From Pseudomonadota bacterium (lineage in GTDB: Bacteria > Pseudomonadota > Alphaproteobacteria > Rhizobiales > Xanthobacteraceae), in NCBI GenBank assembly GCA_963205465.1, contig CAUJKG010000429.1, positions 1 through 10,094 on the forward strand: DNA of 10,094 nt, read 5' to 3'. A program made the position numbers and the translations under genes. Each line of letters begins with the position of its first letter. Within the stretch, counting starts at the first letter, position 1. Below the pieces are notes generated by a model that was not told where the DNA came from, did not search any database, and saw nothing but the letters and a program-made list of their open reading frames with translations. Of this stretch, positions 1-5,961 are shown piece after piece.

Positions 1-1821
1 CGCGCCACCATTCGGCGCGAAACGCACCGGCAATTCACCATTGATACCGCGGATCGGAATCGCAGACGACTTCTCCTCAGCCTTCTTCTCTGGGATGCGG
101 AATTTCAGTGAGCTTGCCCGGCGCAGCCCGAACCAGCCGCCTTCGGTCTTCGGCGCTTTCGCGCCGCCGACACGTTCGCCGCGCCACTCCGGATCGACCG
201 CCTTCAAGACGTCCTCCGGTTTGATCTCGCCGCGCCCCACCGAGGAATAAAGATCCTCGAGCGTATGGCGAGCGAGCCGTGGCAGCACCGCCTGCAATTT
301 CTCGTCGGAGAACGGCAAAGAGGCTTTGGCAAAAGCACGCTCCGTCACGCGTCTGCCGAGGCCGGTAAATTGCGCACGGACCGCCGAGCGCGTGGCGCGC
401 CGGATGGCGGCACGTGCCTTCCCGGTGATGACGATCGCGTCCCAGGCAGCGGGCGGCGACTTTACATCTCCGCGAATGATCTCGACTTCGTCGCCGGTTT
501 GCAATTCGGATACCAGCGGCGCTACCTGCCCGTTGATCTTGCAGCCGATCGCACTGTTGCCGACGTCGGTGTGCACGGCATAGGCGAAATCAATCGGCGT
601 GGCTTTTCGCGGAAGTGCGATCAGGCGGCCTTTCGGCGTGAAGCAGAACACCTGATCGTGGAACAGCTCGAGCTTGGTATGTTCGAGAAACTCTTCCGGG
701 CTTGATCCTTCAGCGAGCATCTCGATCGTGCGCCGCAGCCAGGCATAGGCATTGGAGTCCTGGGAAAGCATTTCGTCCGGCGTCTTGTCGTTGTCCTTGT
801 AGAGTGCGTGCGCGGCAATCCCGTATTCGGCGACCTGATCCATGTCCTGCGTACGGATCTGCAGTTCCACACGCTGACGGCCCGGGCCCACCACGGTCGT
901 ATGCAGCGAACGATAGTCGTTCTGCTTCGGCGTAGAGATGTAGTCCTTGAAGCGGCCGGGCACGAAGGGCCATTTCGTATGGACGATACCAACCGCCGCA
1001 TAGCAATCGGCGACACTGCCGACGACCACGCGAAAGCCATAGAGGTCGGACAATTGTTCGAAGCCGACCGCCTTTCGCTCCATCTTCTTCCAGATCGAAT
1101 AAGGCCGCTTTTCGCGTCCTCGCACCGTGGCACGGATACCTTTGCGCGAGAGTTCGCCGGTCAGTTCTTCTTCAATCCCCTTAATGAGCCCCGCGTTGCG
1201 CTCGCGCAGCGCCGCAAGCCTGCTCTCGATCGAACGATAAACATCGGACTGCAATTGCCGGAAGGATAAATCCTCCAGCTCCTCCCGCATGTCCTGCATG
1301 CCCATGCGGCCCGCTAGCGGCGCGTAGATATCGAGCGTCTCCTCGGCGACGCGATTGCGCTTTTCCTCGGGCACGAATTTGAGCGTGCGCATGTTGTGCA
1401 GCCGGTCGGCGAGCTTCACGAGCAACACGCGCACGTCGTTGGCGATCGCGAGCAGAAGCTTGCGCAGGTTCTCCGCCTGCGCCGCCCGCTTTGAGACCAG
1501 ATCGAGCTTCTTGATCTTGGTCAGACCTTCGACGAGCGTGGCGATGTCCTTGCCGAATTTCTTGCTGATCTCGCCGCGCGTCGCCTTGGTGTCTTCGATC
1601 GTGTCGTGCAGGAGCGCTGCGACGATGGTCGCGTCATCGAGCTTCAGGTCGGTCAGGATCGCCGCGACTTCGAGCGGGTGCGAAAAATAGGGATCGCCCG
1701 AGGCGCGCGTCTGGGTGCCATGCGCCTTCATCGCATAGACATACGCACTGTCGAGCAGCGCCTCATCGGTCGCAGGATTATAGCGACGAACCCGGTCCAC
1801 GAGTTCGTACTGGCGCATCAT
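1..1821 (-). CDS. rsh: Bifunctional (p)ppGpp synthetase/hydrolase (RelA/SpoT homologue), 3' end beyond window
   Basis: This gene makes and degrades the alarmone (p)ppGpp, using ATP with GTP or GDP for synthesis and hydrolysing it to release pyrophosphate; it is the main stringent-response enzyme of the cytoplasm. The window holds the first 607 codons without a stop. The HD hydrolase domain is seen through H48 (FSHPLEV), H72-D73 (LLHDTIEDT) and D139 (LADRLHNM). The synthetase domain starts near residue 235 (YSIWKKM at 241-247) and contains RFKD at 290-293, Y303 in the G-loop (KQNDYRSLHT) and E319 (VELQIRT). RFKD, rather than the ExDD of synthetase-only RelA, is known to mark bifunctional enzymes. 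A TGS domain follows at about 388-449, then a helical region. The last visible residues, PVRFAPNGGA, lead into the zinc-finger-like (RIS) domain; that and the ACT domain lie outside. The start is the first of two adjacent ATGs, with GGAG 11 bases upstream. It lies 110 bases downstream of rpoZ on the same strand, so co-transcription is likely. Confidence 0.96.
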   Translation of the reverse strand, partial: MMRQYELVDRVRRYNPATDEALLDSAYVYAMKAHGTQTRASGDPYFSHPLEVAAILTDLKLDDATIVAALLHDTIEDTKATRGEISKKFGKDIATLVEGLTKIKKLDLVSKRAAQAENLRKLLLAIANDVRVLLVKLADRLHNMRTLKFVPEEKRNRVAEETLDIYAPLAGRMGMQDMREELEDLSFRQLQSDVYRSIESRLAALRERNAGLIKGIEEELTGELSRKGIRATVRGREKRPYSIWKKMERKAVGFEQLSDLYGFRVVVGSVADCYAAVGIVHTKWPFVPGRFKDYISTPKQNDYRSLHTTVVGPGRQRVELQIRTQDMDQVAEYGIAAHALYKDNDKTPDEMLSQDSNAYAWLRRTIEMLAEGSSPEEFLEHTKLELFHDQVFCFTPKGRLIALPRKATPIDFAYAVHTDVGNSAIGCKINGQVAPLVSELQTGDEVEIIRGDVKSPPAAWDAIVITGKARAAIRRATRSAVRAQFTGLGRRVTERAFAKASLPFSDEKLQAVLPRLARHTLEDLYSSVGRGEIKPEDVLKAVDPEWRGERVGGAKAPKTEGGWFGLRRASSLKFRIPEKKAEEKSSAIPIRGINGELPVRFAPNGGA

Positions 1822-1920
1822 CGGAAAAAGAGCTCCTGACCCACGAGTCGAGGTGGGATTCAGCTCTAAGGTAGCACCGGCGAAGGCGCGCGGCGACTGT
1901 TCCGGACGAAAATCGTAACG

Positions 1921-1938
1921 AGGCTAAGCGCTTAGCCT
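1921..1938. repeat. Perfect 18-bp palindrome spanning the rpoZ stop codon
   Basis: The sequence AGGCTAAGC/GCTTAGCCT is a perfect palindrome covering the last rpoZ codons and its TAA stop. As RNA it could form a 7-bp stem with a GCGC loop. The rpoZ-side strand continues with CTCGTTACGATTTTCG, which has only a short T stretch, so it would be a weak terminator or attenuator at best. It may damp read-through from rpoZ into rsh or protect the rpoZ 3' end. Its function is inferred; the symmetry is seen. Confidence 0.45.
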
Positions 1939-2312
1939 TCGTCTTCCTCGGTCTGCTCCGGCGGAACGAGGCCCTGGAGGCCGGCCAGCAGCTCTTCCTC
2001 GCTCATGCGGTCCATGACGGCATTGTCGTCCGAACTGCCGGAACCTGGGATCATCGGGACGGCCTCGGGCTCCGGCTCGTCCACCTCGGTGTATTTCTGG
2101 AGGGAGTGGATCAGGTCTTCCCTCAGATCGCCCGGAGAAACGGTTTCTTCCGCCACTTCCCGCAGAGCCACGACCGGATTTTTATCGTTGTCGCGATCCA
2201 CCGTGATGCTGGATCCAGAAGAAATCATCCGCGCGCGATGGCTGGCGAGCAGCACGAGATCGAAGCGGTTTTCGACCTTGTCGATGCAGTCTTCAACGGT
2301 GACGCGCGCCAT
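1932..2312 (-). CDS. rpoZ: DNA-directed RNA polymerase omega subunit
   Basis: Omega is the smallest RNA polymerase core subunit; it clamps the C-terminal part of beta-prime and helps core assembly. The protein has 126 residues. The N-terminus MARVTVEDCIDKV and the block FDLVLLASHRARMI (about residues 18-31) are characteristic of omega, followed by NPVVALREVAEETV (about 45-58). The C-terminal half is a poorly conserved acidic tail (EEELLAGL, EQTEEDEG), as in other alphaproteobacteria, where omega is longer than the roughly 91 residues of E. coli. The start at ATG 2312 has GGAG 8 bases upstream and a promoter-like sequence further up. The MARVTV N-terminus matches that of E. coli, where residues near R3 contribute to the (p)ppGpp site between omega and beta-prime. 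The neighbour rsh makes (p)ppGpp; rpoZ-spoT linkage is also known in enterobacteria. Confidence 0.97.
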   Translation of the reverse strand: MARVTVEDCIDKVENRFDLVLLASHRARMISSGSSITVDRDNDKNPVVALREVAEETVSPGDLREDLIHSLQKYTEVDEPEPEAVPMIPGSGSSDDNAVMDRMSEEELLAGLQGLVPPEQTEEDEG

Positions 2313-2350
2313 GGGCGGGGCTCCAATCGGGCTATGTGCGGAATCGGCAC

Positions 2351-2380
2351 CCTATAGCCCGGGAAATGCGGCCGGTGCAA
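2351..2380 (-). promoter_or_regulatory. Putative sigma-70 promoter of rpoZ (-rsh)
   Basis: Read on the minus strand, TTGCAC is followed after 18 bases by TATAGG (or 17 bases by CTATAG), close to the TTGACA/TATAAT consensus. The -10 element ends 38 bases before the rpoZ ATG, giving a short leader that contains the GGAG ribosome binding site. This is a pattern match only, but position and spacing fit well and it is the best candidate upstream of the rpoZ-rsh pair. Confidence 0.5.
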
Positions 2381-2687
2381 GTGCCCCGATCTGCAGGGCC
2401 CCAGCCCCCTCAGAGCCATGCCCGCAGGCTGCATCGGCGAGCCCTAGGGGAGCCGGAAACAACCCGGCTGAAGCGGTAGCTTGGTTCGAACGCTCGCTTG
2501 CCTTTTACAGAACACGCTATCGCCCGACATCCGCCGGTCTTCGGACAAGCTCCCTCGAACAGCTTCGCGCTGGCATTACACGCATGTAACTATCCAGTTA
2601 CTTATCACGGAAACATGAACCAGAATTAGCTTGCGCGGTGACGTTTGCAGGAGCAAAACGCGTCCGGAATTACTAAGGAAAATAACG
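2381..2687. other. Gene-free stretch with several small dyads, upstream of the NYN gene
   Basis: No open frame here looks like a gene. The stretch contains several small inverted repeats: AGCCGG at 2451-2456 with CCGGCT at 2464-2469; an operator-like palindrome at 2586-2601; and TTTGC at 2644-2648 with GCAAA at 2653-2657, placing AGGA in a loop. A candidate promoter for the plus-strand genes is TTACAC at 2576-2581 and TACTTA at 2599-2604 with a 17-base spacer; the -35 is acceptable and the -10 weak. The last bases, from 2674, give TAAGGA, the ribosome binding site for the NYN gene. There is no tRNA-like or long terminator-like structure. Confidence 0.5.
2586..2601. promoter_or_regulatory. Operator-like palindrome GTAACT-ATCC-AGTTAC
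   Basis: Two perfect 6-base arms are separated by four bases, about 87 bases before the NYN start. It lies inside the spacer of the weak candidate promoter TTACAC/TACTTA, where a bound dimeric repressor would block polymerase. AT-rich interrupted palindromes of this size are typical of helix-turn-helix dimers such as TetR or MarR family proteins. No regulator gene lies in the window, so the protein is unknown. It could instead be a small RNA hairpin in the leader. The symmetry is seen; the role is inferred. Confidence 0.35.
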
Positions 2688-3296
2688 ATGCAGCACATTG
2701 CCGAGAAAACGGCACTCTTTATTGATGGCGCGAATTTATACGCGACCACAAAGAGCCTCGGTATCGATATCGATTACAAGCTCCTGCTCAAGGAATTTCA
2801 GAGCCGGGGCAATCTGCTGCGGGCGTTTTACTATACGGCTCTCATCGAAGATCAGGAATATTCATCGATCCGTCCACTGCTCGATTGGCTCGACTACAAC
2901 GGCTACACCGTTGTTACAAAGCCGGCGAAAGAATTCACGGATGCAATGGGCCGGCGCAAGATCAAGGGCAACATGGACCTCGAACTTGCTGTCGACATGA
3001 AGGAACTCTCTGATCATATCGATCACATCGTGCTTTTCTCCGGCGACGGAGATTTCCGGCCGCTCCTCGAATCCGTGCAAAGAAAAGGCGTCCGGGTAAC
3101 GGTCGTTTCGACGATCACGACGCAGCCGCCCATGATCGCCGACGAGTTACGTCGGCAAGCCGACGTATTCATCGACCTTTCCGAACTCGCGTCAAAAGTC
3201 GGCCGCGTGCCGCAGGATCGCGGCGGCCGGATGCAGGGCACGAATACCCCAAGCTTTCTTCAGCGTCCCGCCAGCACAGAGACCGAAAACGCTTGA
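2688..3296 (+). CDS. LabA-like NYN-domain protein (PIN-like nuclease fold)
   Basis: This 202-residue protein belongs to the NYN/LabA (DUF88) family, whose members have a PIN-like nuclease fold and are thought to act on RNA. The signature is clear: FIDGANLY at about 11-18 with D13 and N16, the block KGNMDLELAVDM at 93-104 with D97 and D103, and FSGDGDF at 117-123 with D120 and D122. These acidic residues match the expected metal-binding site, so the nuclease centre looks intact. Strand VRVTVVST and a helix with ELRRQADVFIDL close the domain near residue 165; the last 35 or so residues are polar and probably disordered. ATG 2688 is chosen because TAAGGA lies 8 bases upstream and the family motif begins soon after; an upstream TTG at 2631 has no ribosome site. 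Its stop codon overlaps the start of the uracil-DNA glycosylase gene, implying an operon and coupled translation. The substrate is unknown. Confidence 0.85.
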   Translation: MQHIAEKTALFIDGANLYATTKSLGIDIDYKLLLKEFQSRGNLLRAFYYTALIEDQEYSSIRPLLDWLDYNGYTVVTKPAKEFTDAMGRRKIKGNMDLELAVDMKELSDHIDHIVLFSGDGDFRPLLESVQRKGVRVTVVSTITTQPPMIADELRRQADVFIDLSELASKVGRVPQDRGGRMQGTNTPSFLQRPASTETENA

Positions 3297-3949
3297 GCGT
3301 AGCGGCGGCTCAACTCGCGGAGCCGGGCCGGGATTGCCCACTCTGCCCGCGCCTCTTCGCATTTCGGAAAGCCAACCGAAAACAATATCCCGGCTACTTC
3401 AACGCACCCGTTCCATCTTTCGGGCCGGTCGATGCACGCTTACTGATCGTCGGCCTGGCGCCGGGACTGCACGGCGCGAACCAGACCGGCCGTCCCTTTA
3501 CCGGCGACTACGCCGGCAACCTTCTCTACGCGACGCTGAAGGAATTCGGTTTTGCGAAGGGCAATTACGAGCAACGCCCGGACGATACGCTGGAACTGAT
3601 CGATACACGCATTTCCAACGCGGTGCGCTGCGTGCCGCCGGAGAACAAGCCTACCGTCGATGAAATCCGGACCTGCCGCGCGTTCCTGACCACCGCGCTG
3701 AACGAGATGCCCAATCTGAAGCGCGTAGTTGCGCTCGGAAAAATTGCCCACGATAGCGTCGTGGTCGCGCTGGGATCGAAAATGTCGCGGCACAAGTTCG
3801 GCCACGGCATGATCCACGACTTCGAAAAAGTGCGCCTGTTCGATAGCTATCACTGCTCGCGTTACAACACGAATACGGGCGTGCTGACGCCGGAGATGTT
3901 CCGCGAAGTCTTTGCCAATGTCCGCGCGAGCTTCGGCGCGATCGCATAA
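3293..3949 (+). CDS. Family 5 (UDGb-type) uracil-DNA glycosylase with iron-sulfur cluster
   Basis: This enzyme should remove uracil, and in this family often hypoxanthine or other deaminated bases, from DNA as the first step of base excision repair. The 218-residue protein has motif A GLAPGLHGANQTGR at 54-67 followed by PFTGD, and the C-terminal motif SYHCSRYNTNTGVL at 185-198 with H187; both fit family 5 better than family 4, whose first motif is GEAPG. Four cysteines, C15 and C18 (CPLC), C113 (RCVPP) and C128, are spaced as for the 4Fe-4S cluster of families 4 and 5. The start is TTG 3293, overlapping the NYN stop as TTGA; no ATG lies before the first cysteines, so a rare start codon and translational coupling are likely. 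It is not the unrelated family 1 Ung. Confidence 0.9.
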   Translation: MSVAAAQLAEPGRDCPLCPRLFAFRKANRKQYPGYFNAPVPSFGPVDARLLIVGLAPGLHGANQTGRPFTGDYAGNLLYATLKEFGFAKGNYEQRPDDTLELIDTRISNAVRCVPPENKPTVDEIRTCRAFLTTALNEMPNLKRVVALGKIAHDSVVVALGSKMSRHKFGHGMIHDFEKVRLFDSYHCSRYNTNTGVLTPEMFREVFANVRASFGAIA

Positions 3950-4001
3950 TCTGGACGAAACCTTATCTATTGCCGGCGGTTATCCGGGCACGGAGAAAGC
4001 C

Positions 4002-4406
4002 ATGCCCGAACTCGATATTTCTGCTGAAAAAGTCGCCTGGATCATCCTTCGCGCCCGCGAGTTGGAAGGTAAAGTCGCGCCATTCATGAACGACCGCGAG
4101 GCCGTCGACGAGCAAGGCGGCGCCATTCTCGAAAATAGGCCCCGCGATGCCACGGAAAAGGAACTTCGCGGATTTTTCGCAGCACTGAATGAGGACGAAC
4201 TCACAAACCTCGTGGCGTTATGCTGGATCGGGCGTGGCACCTACGAGATTGAAGACTGGCAGGAAGCGCTATCGATGGCGAGAGCCGAGCGTACAAACTC
4301 AACCGCCGATTATCTGCTGAAAACGCCTGACCTCGGCGACCTCCTCGAAAACGGGCTGGAAGCATTCGGCATTCGAGCCGCCGAACTCGAAGAGAACATC
4401 GACTGA
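4002..4406 (+). CDS. DUF3775-like small protein of unknown function
   Basis: The 134-residue acidic protein resembles the DUF3775 family, found mainly in alphaproteobacteria and of unknown function; I recognise it by the overall pattern, not by a search. The features are an N-terminal LDISAEKVAWIILRARELE, a central helix ELRGFFAALNEDELTNLVALCWIGRGTYE at about 59-87, then EDWQEALSMAR and a C-terminal YLLKTPDLGDLLENGLEAFGI. It has no signal peptide or membrane segment and is probably cytosolic and all-helical. ATG 4002 has GGAG 6 bases upstream (GGAGAAAGCC), which decides against an upstream ATG at 3912 inside the glycosylase gene. It lies 52 bases after the glycosylase and may be its last operon partner. 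Its stop faces the smpB stop across 11 bases. Confidence 0.75.
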   Translation: MPELDISAEKVAWIILRARELEGKVAPFMNDREAVDEQGGAILENRPRDATEKELRGFFAALNEDELTNLVALCWIGRGTYEIEDWQEALSMARAERTNSTADYLLKTPDLGDLLENGLEAFGIRAAELEENID

Positions 4407-4417
4407 ACCGGGCGCGA

Positions 4418-4891
4418 CTACCCTTTATCGCGAATCAATCTTCCGCGCTCGCGCTGCCAATCGCGCTTCTTCTCGGTATCGCGCTTGTCGTGAAGCTTCT
4501 TGCCTTTGGCCAGCGCAATCTCGACCTTCGCCCGTCCGCGGTCGTTGAAATAGATCTTGAGCGGCACGATGGTCATGCCCTCTTTCTCGACCGCACCAAT
4601 AAGCTTGTTGATCTGACGCTTGTGCAAGAGCAGCTTCCGCGGCCGCTTCGGCGCGTGATTGTTGCGGTTGGCCTGCAGATATTCCGGGATATTGGAATTC
4701 ACGAGCCAGATCTCACCGTCCTTGGCGTCGGCATACGACTCCGCGATCGTCGCCTTGCCGTTGCGAAGCGACTTGATCTCGGTGCCGGTCAACGCGATGC
4801 CCGCTTCAAACGCTTCGCCGATGGCGTAGTTAAAGCGGGCCTTGCGGTTGTCGGCGGCGATTTTGAGTTTCGGCTCGGCCTTCTTGGCCAT
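4418..4891 (-). CDS. smpB: SsrA-binding protein SmpB (trans-translation)
   Basis: SmpB binds tmRNA and delivers it to ribosomes stalled on messages lacking a stop codon, so that the nascent protein is tagged for degradation and the ribosome is freed. The 157-residue length is usual. Diagnostic segments are the start KIAADNRKARFNYAIGEAFEAGI, of which the ARFNY-EAGIALTGTEIKSLR part forms the OB-fold core that contacts tmRNA, the motif EIWLVNSNIPEY, and the basic tail GKKLHDKRDTEKKRDWQRE, which enters the mRNA channel in the A site. The start ATG 4891 lies 8 bases after the dapA stop, with AGG overlapping that stop codon, so translation is probably coupled to dapA. No tmRNA (ssrA) gene is in the window. 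The dapA-smpB order is, as I recall, common in Rhizobiales. Confidence 0.98.
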   Translation of the reverse strand: MAKKAEPKLKIAADNRKARFNYAIGEAFEAGIALTGTEIKSLRNGKATIAESYADAKDGEIWLVNSNIPEYLQANRNNHAPKRPRKLLLHKRQINKLIGAVEKEGMTIVPLKIYFNDRGRAKVEIALAKGKKLHDKRDTEKKRDWQRERGRLIRDKG

Positions 4892-4899
4892 GCTGGAAC

Positions 4900-5778
4900 C
4901 TAATTTAGCAATCCAGCATGCACCATCGCGCTGCGGATCGCATCCTTGGTCTTCGCAGTTGCAGGCACCAGCGGCGAGCGCACGATCTCCTGGCAGCGGC
5001 CGAGCATCGCAAGCCCTGCTTTCGCACCGGCGACACCCGGCTCGAAGAAGATCGCATCGTGAAGCGGGATAAGGCGATCCTGCACCTGCAACGCCTTGGC
5101 GTAATCGCCCGAAAGCGACGTATTCTGTAATTCGGCGCAGAGCTTCGGCGCGACGTTAGCCGTGACCGAAATACAGCCGTGGCCACCCGCAGCGTTATAG
5201 GCAAGTGCCGTCATATCTTCGCCCGAGAGCTGGATGAAGTCGGGACCCAACGCATGACGCTGCTGCGAAACGCGGCCGATATTCGCGGTCGCGTCCTTCA
5301 CGCCGGCGATATTCTTCAATTCGTAAAGCCGCTTCATCGTATCGACCGACATATCAACAACCGAACGCGGCGGAATATTATAGATGATGATCGGAATGCC
5401 GATCGCGTCGTTCACCGCCTTGAAGTGCTGATACATGCCCTCTTGCGTGGGCTTGTTGTAATAAGGCGTGACCACGAGCACCGCAGCAGCGCCCGCCTTC
5501 TCCGCATGTTGTGCGAGCGAAACGGCTTCGGTGGTATTGTTCGAACCTGCACCTGCTATCACCGGCACGCGGCCGCTCGCCTGATCGATGCACCATTCGA
5601 CGACCTTGTGGTGCTCGTCATGTGAAAGCGTCGGGCTTTCACCCGTCGTGCCGACCGGCACGAGCCCTTGGGTTCCCTCGGCGATCTGCCATTCCACGAG
5701 ATCGCGGAACGCTTTCTCGTCGAGGCCGCCATTCTTGAACGGCGTGACAAGAGCGGTAAACGATCCCCGGAACTTCAC
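4900..5778 (-). CDS. dapA: 4-hydroxy-tetrahydrodipicolinate synthase
   Basis: DapA condenses pyruvate with aspartate-semialdehyde, the first committed step to diaminopimelate (for peptidoglycan) and lysine, in the cytoplasm. The start is taken as GTG 5778, with GGGAG 8 bases upstream, giving 292 residues, the same length as the E. coli enzyme. With this start the catalytic residues fall at the E. coli numbers: T44 and T45 (GTTGES), Y107 (TPYYNKP), Y133 (IIYNIPPRS), R138 and the Schiff-base lysine K161 (AGVKDATAN). An upstream ATG at 5847 would add 23 unlike residues. It is the first gene of the dapA-smpB pair. Its stop codon TAG lies 8 bases before smpB. It diverges from the transglycosylase gene, which also concerns peptidoglycan. 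Confidence 0.98.
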   Translation of the reverse strand: MKFRGSFTALVTPFKNGGLDEKAFRDLVEWQIAEGTQGLVPVGTTGESPTLSHDEHHKVVEWCIDQASGRVPVIAGAGSNNTTEAVSLAQHAEKAGAAAVLVVTPYYNKPTQEGMYQHFKAVNDAIGIPIIIYNIPPRSVVDMSVDTMKRLYELKNIAGVKDATANIGRVSQQRHALGPDFIQLSGEDMTALAYNAAGGHGCISVTANVAPKLCAELQNTSLSGDYAKALQVQDRLIPLHDAIFFEPGVAGAKAGLAMLGRCQEIVRSPLVPATAKTKDAIRSAMVHAGLLN

Positions 5779-5961
5779 GGCAAAATCTCCCAAAAGGTTG
5801 CGCCCTGCTTCGGGCGAAGGTGCTGAAATAGCGCGGAAAATGGTCACAAGGAAGGAAAATAGGGGTTTTTCCGGTACCCAGATCGCACCATATCGCTAAA
5901 AGTAACCAGCGATTCACTTAAAGAGGTTCTTTTCGGGGGTTAGGGACCAGAGGGAGACCGG
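5779..5961. promoter_or_regulatory. Divergent control region between dapA and slt
   Basis: The stretch must carry the promoters of both dapA (leftward) and slt (rightward). Two dyads are visible: GGAAAA at 5854-5859 with TTTTCC at 5867-5872, and ATCGCT at 5892-5897 with AGCGAT at 5908-5913. The heptamer GGAAAAT also occurs twice, at 5835-5841 and 5854-5860. Leftward, CTTCCT and CTATTT with a 17-base spacer is only a weak sigma-70 match. I find no convincing promoter for slt. Ribosome sites are clear at both ends: GGGAG before GTG 5778 and GGGAG 6 bases before ATG 5962. Confidence 0.45.

Noticed and set aside
2005..2589. A 194-codon plus-strand open frame opposite rpoZ and running into the gap
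   Set aside because: It is antisense to the clearly conserved rpoZ, its protein is Ser/Arg-rich without recognisable motifs, and it has no ribosome site.
2615..2629. Mini open frame MNQN upstream of the NYN gene
   Set aside because: Four codons with a weak ribosome site is within chance expectation; no regulatory codons are visible.
2638..2676. Possible 12-residue GTG-started leader peptide ending at the NYN ribosome site
   Set aside because: The position is suggestive, but there is no ribosome site before the GTG and no run of a single regulatory amino acid.
2688..3296. NYN-domain gene as a toxin of a toxin-antitoxin pair
   Set aside because: The fold is PIN-like, but the partner is a complete glycosylase and there is no small antitoxin-like gene beside it.
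5779..5847. Upstream ATG for dapA
   Set aside because: GTG 5778 has a good ribosome site and gives the standard 292-residue length with catalytic residues at their usual numbers.
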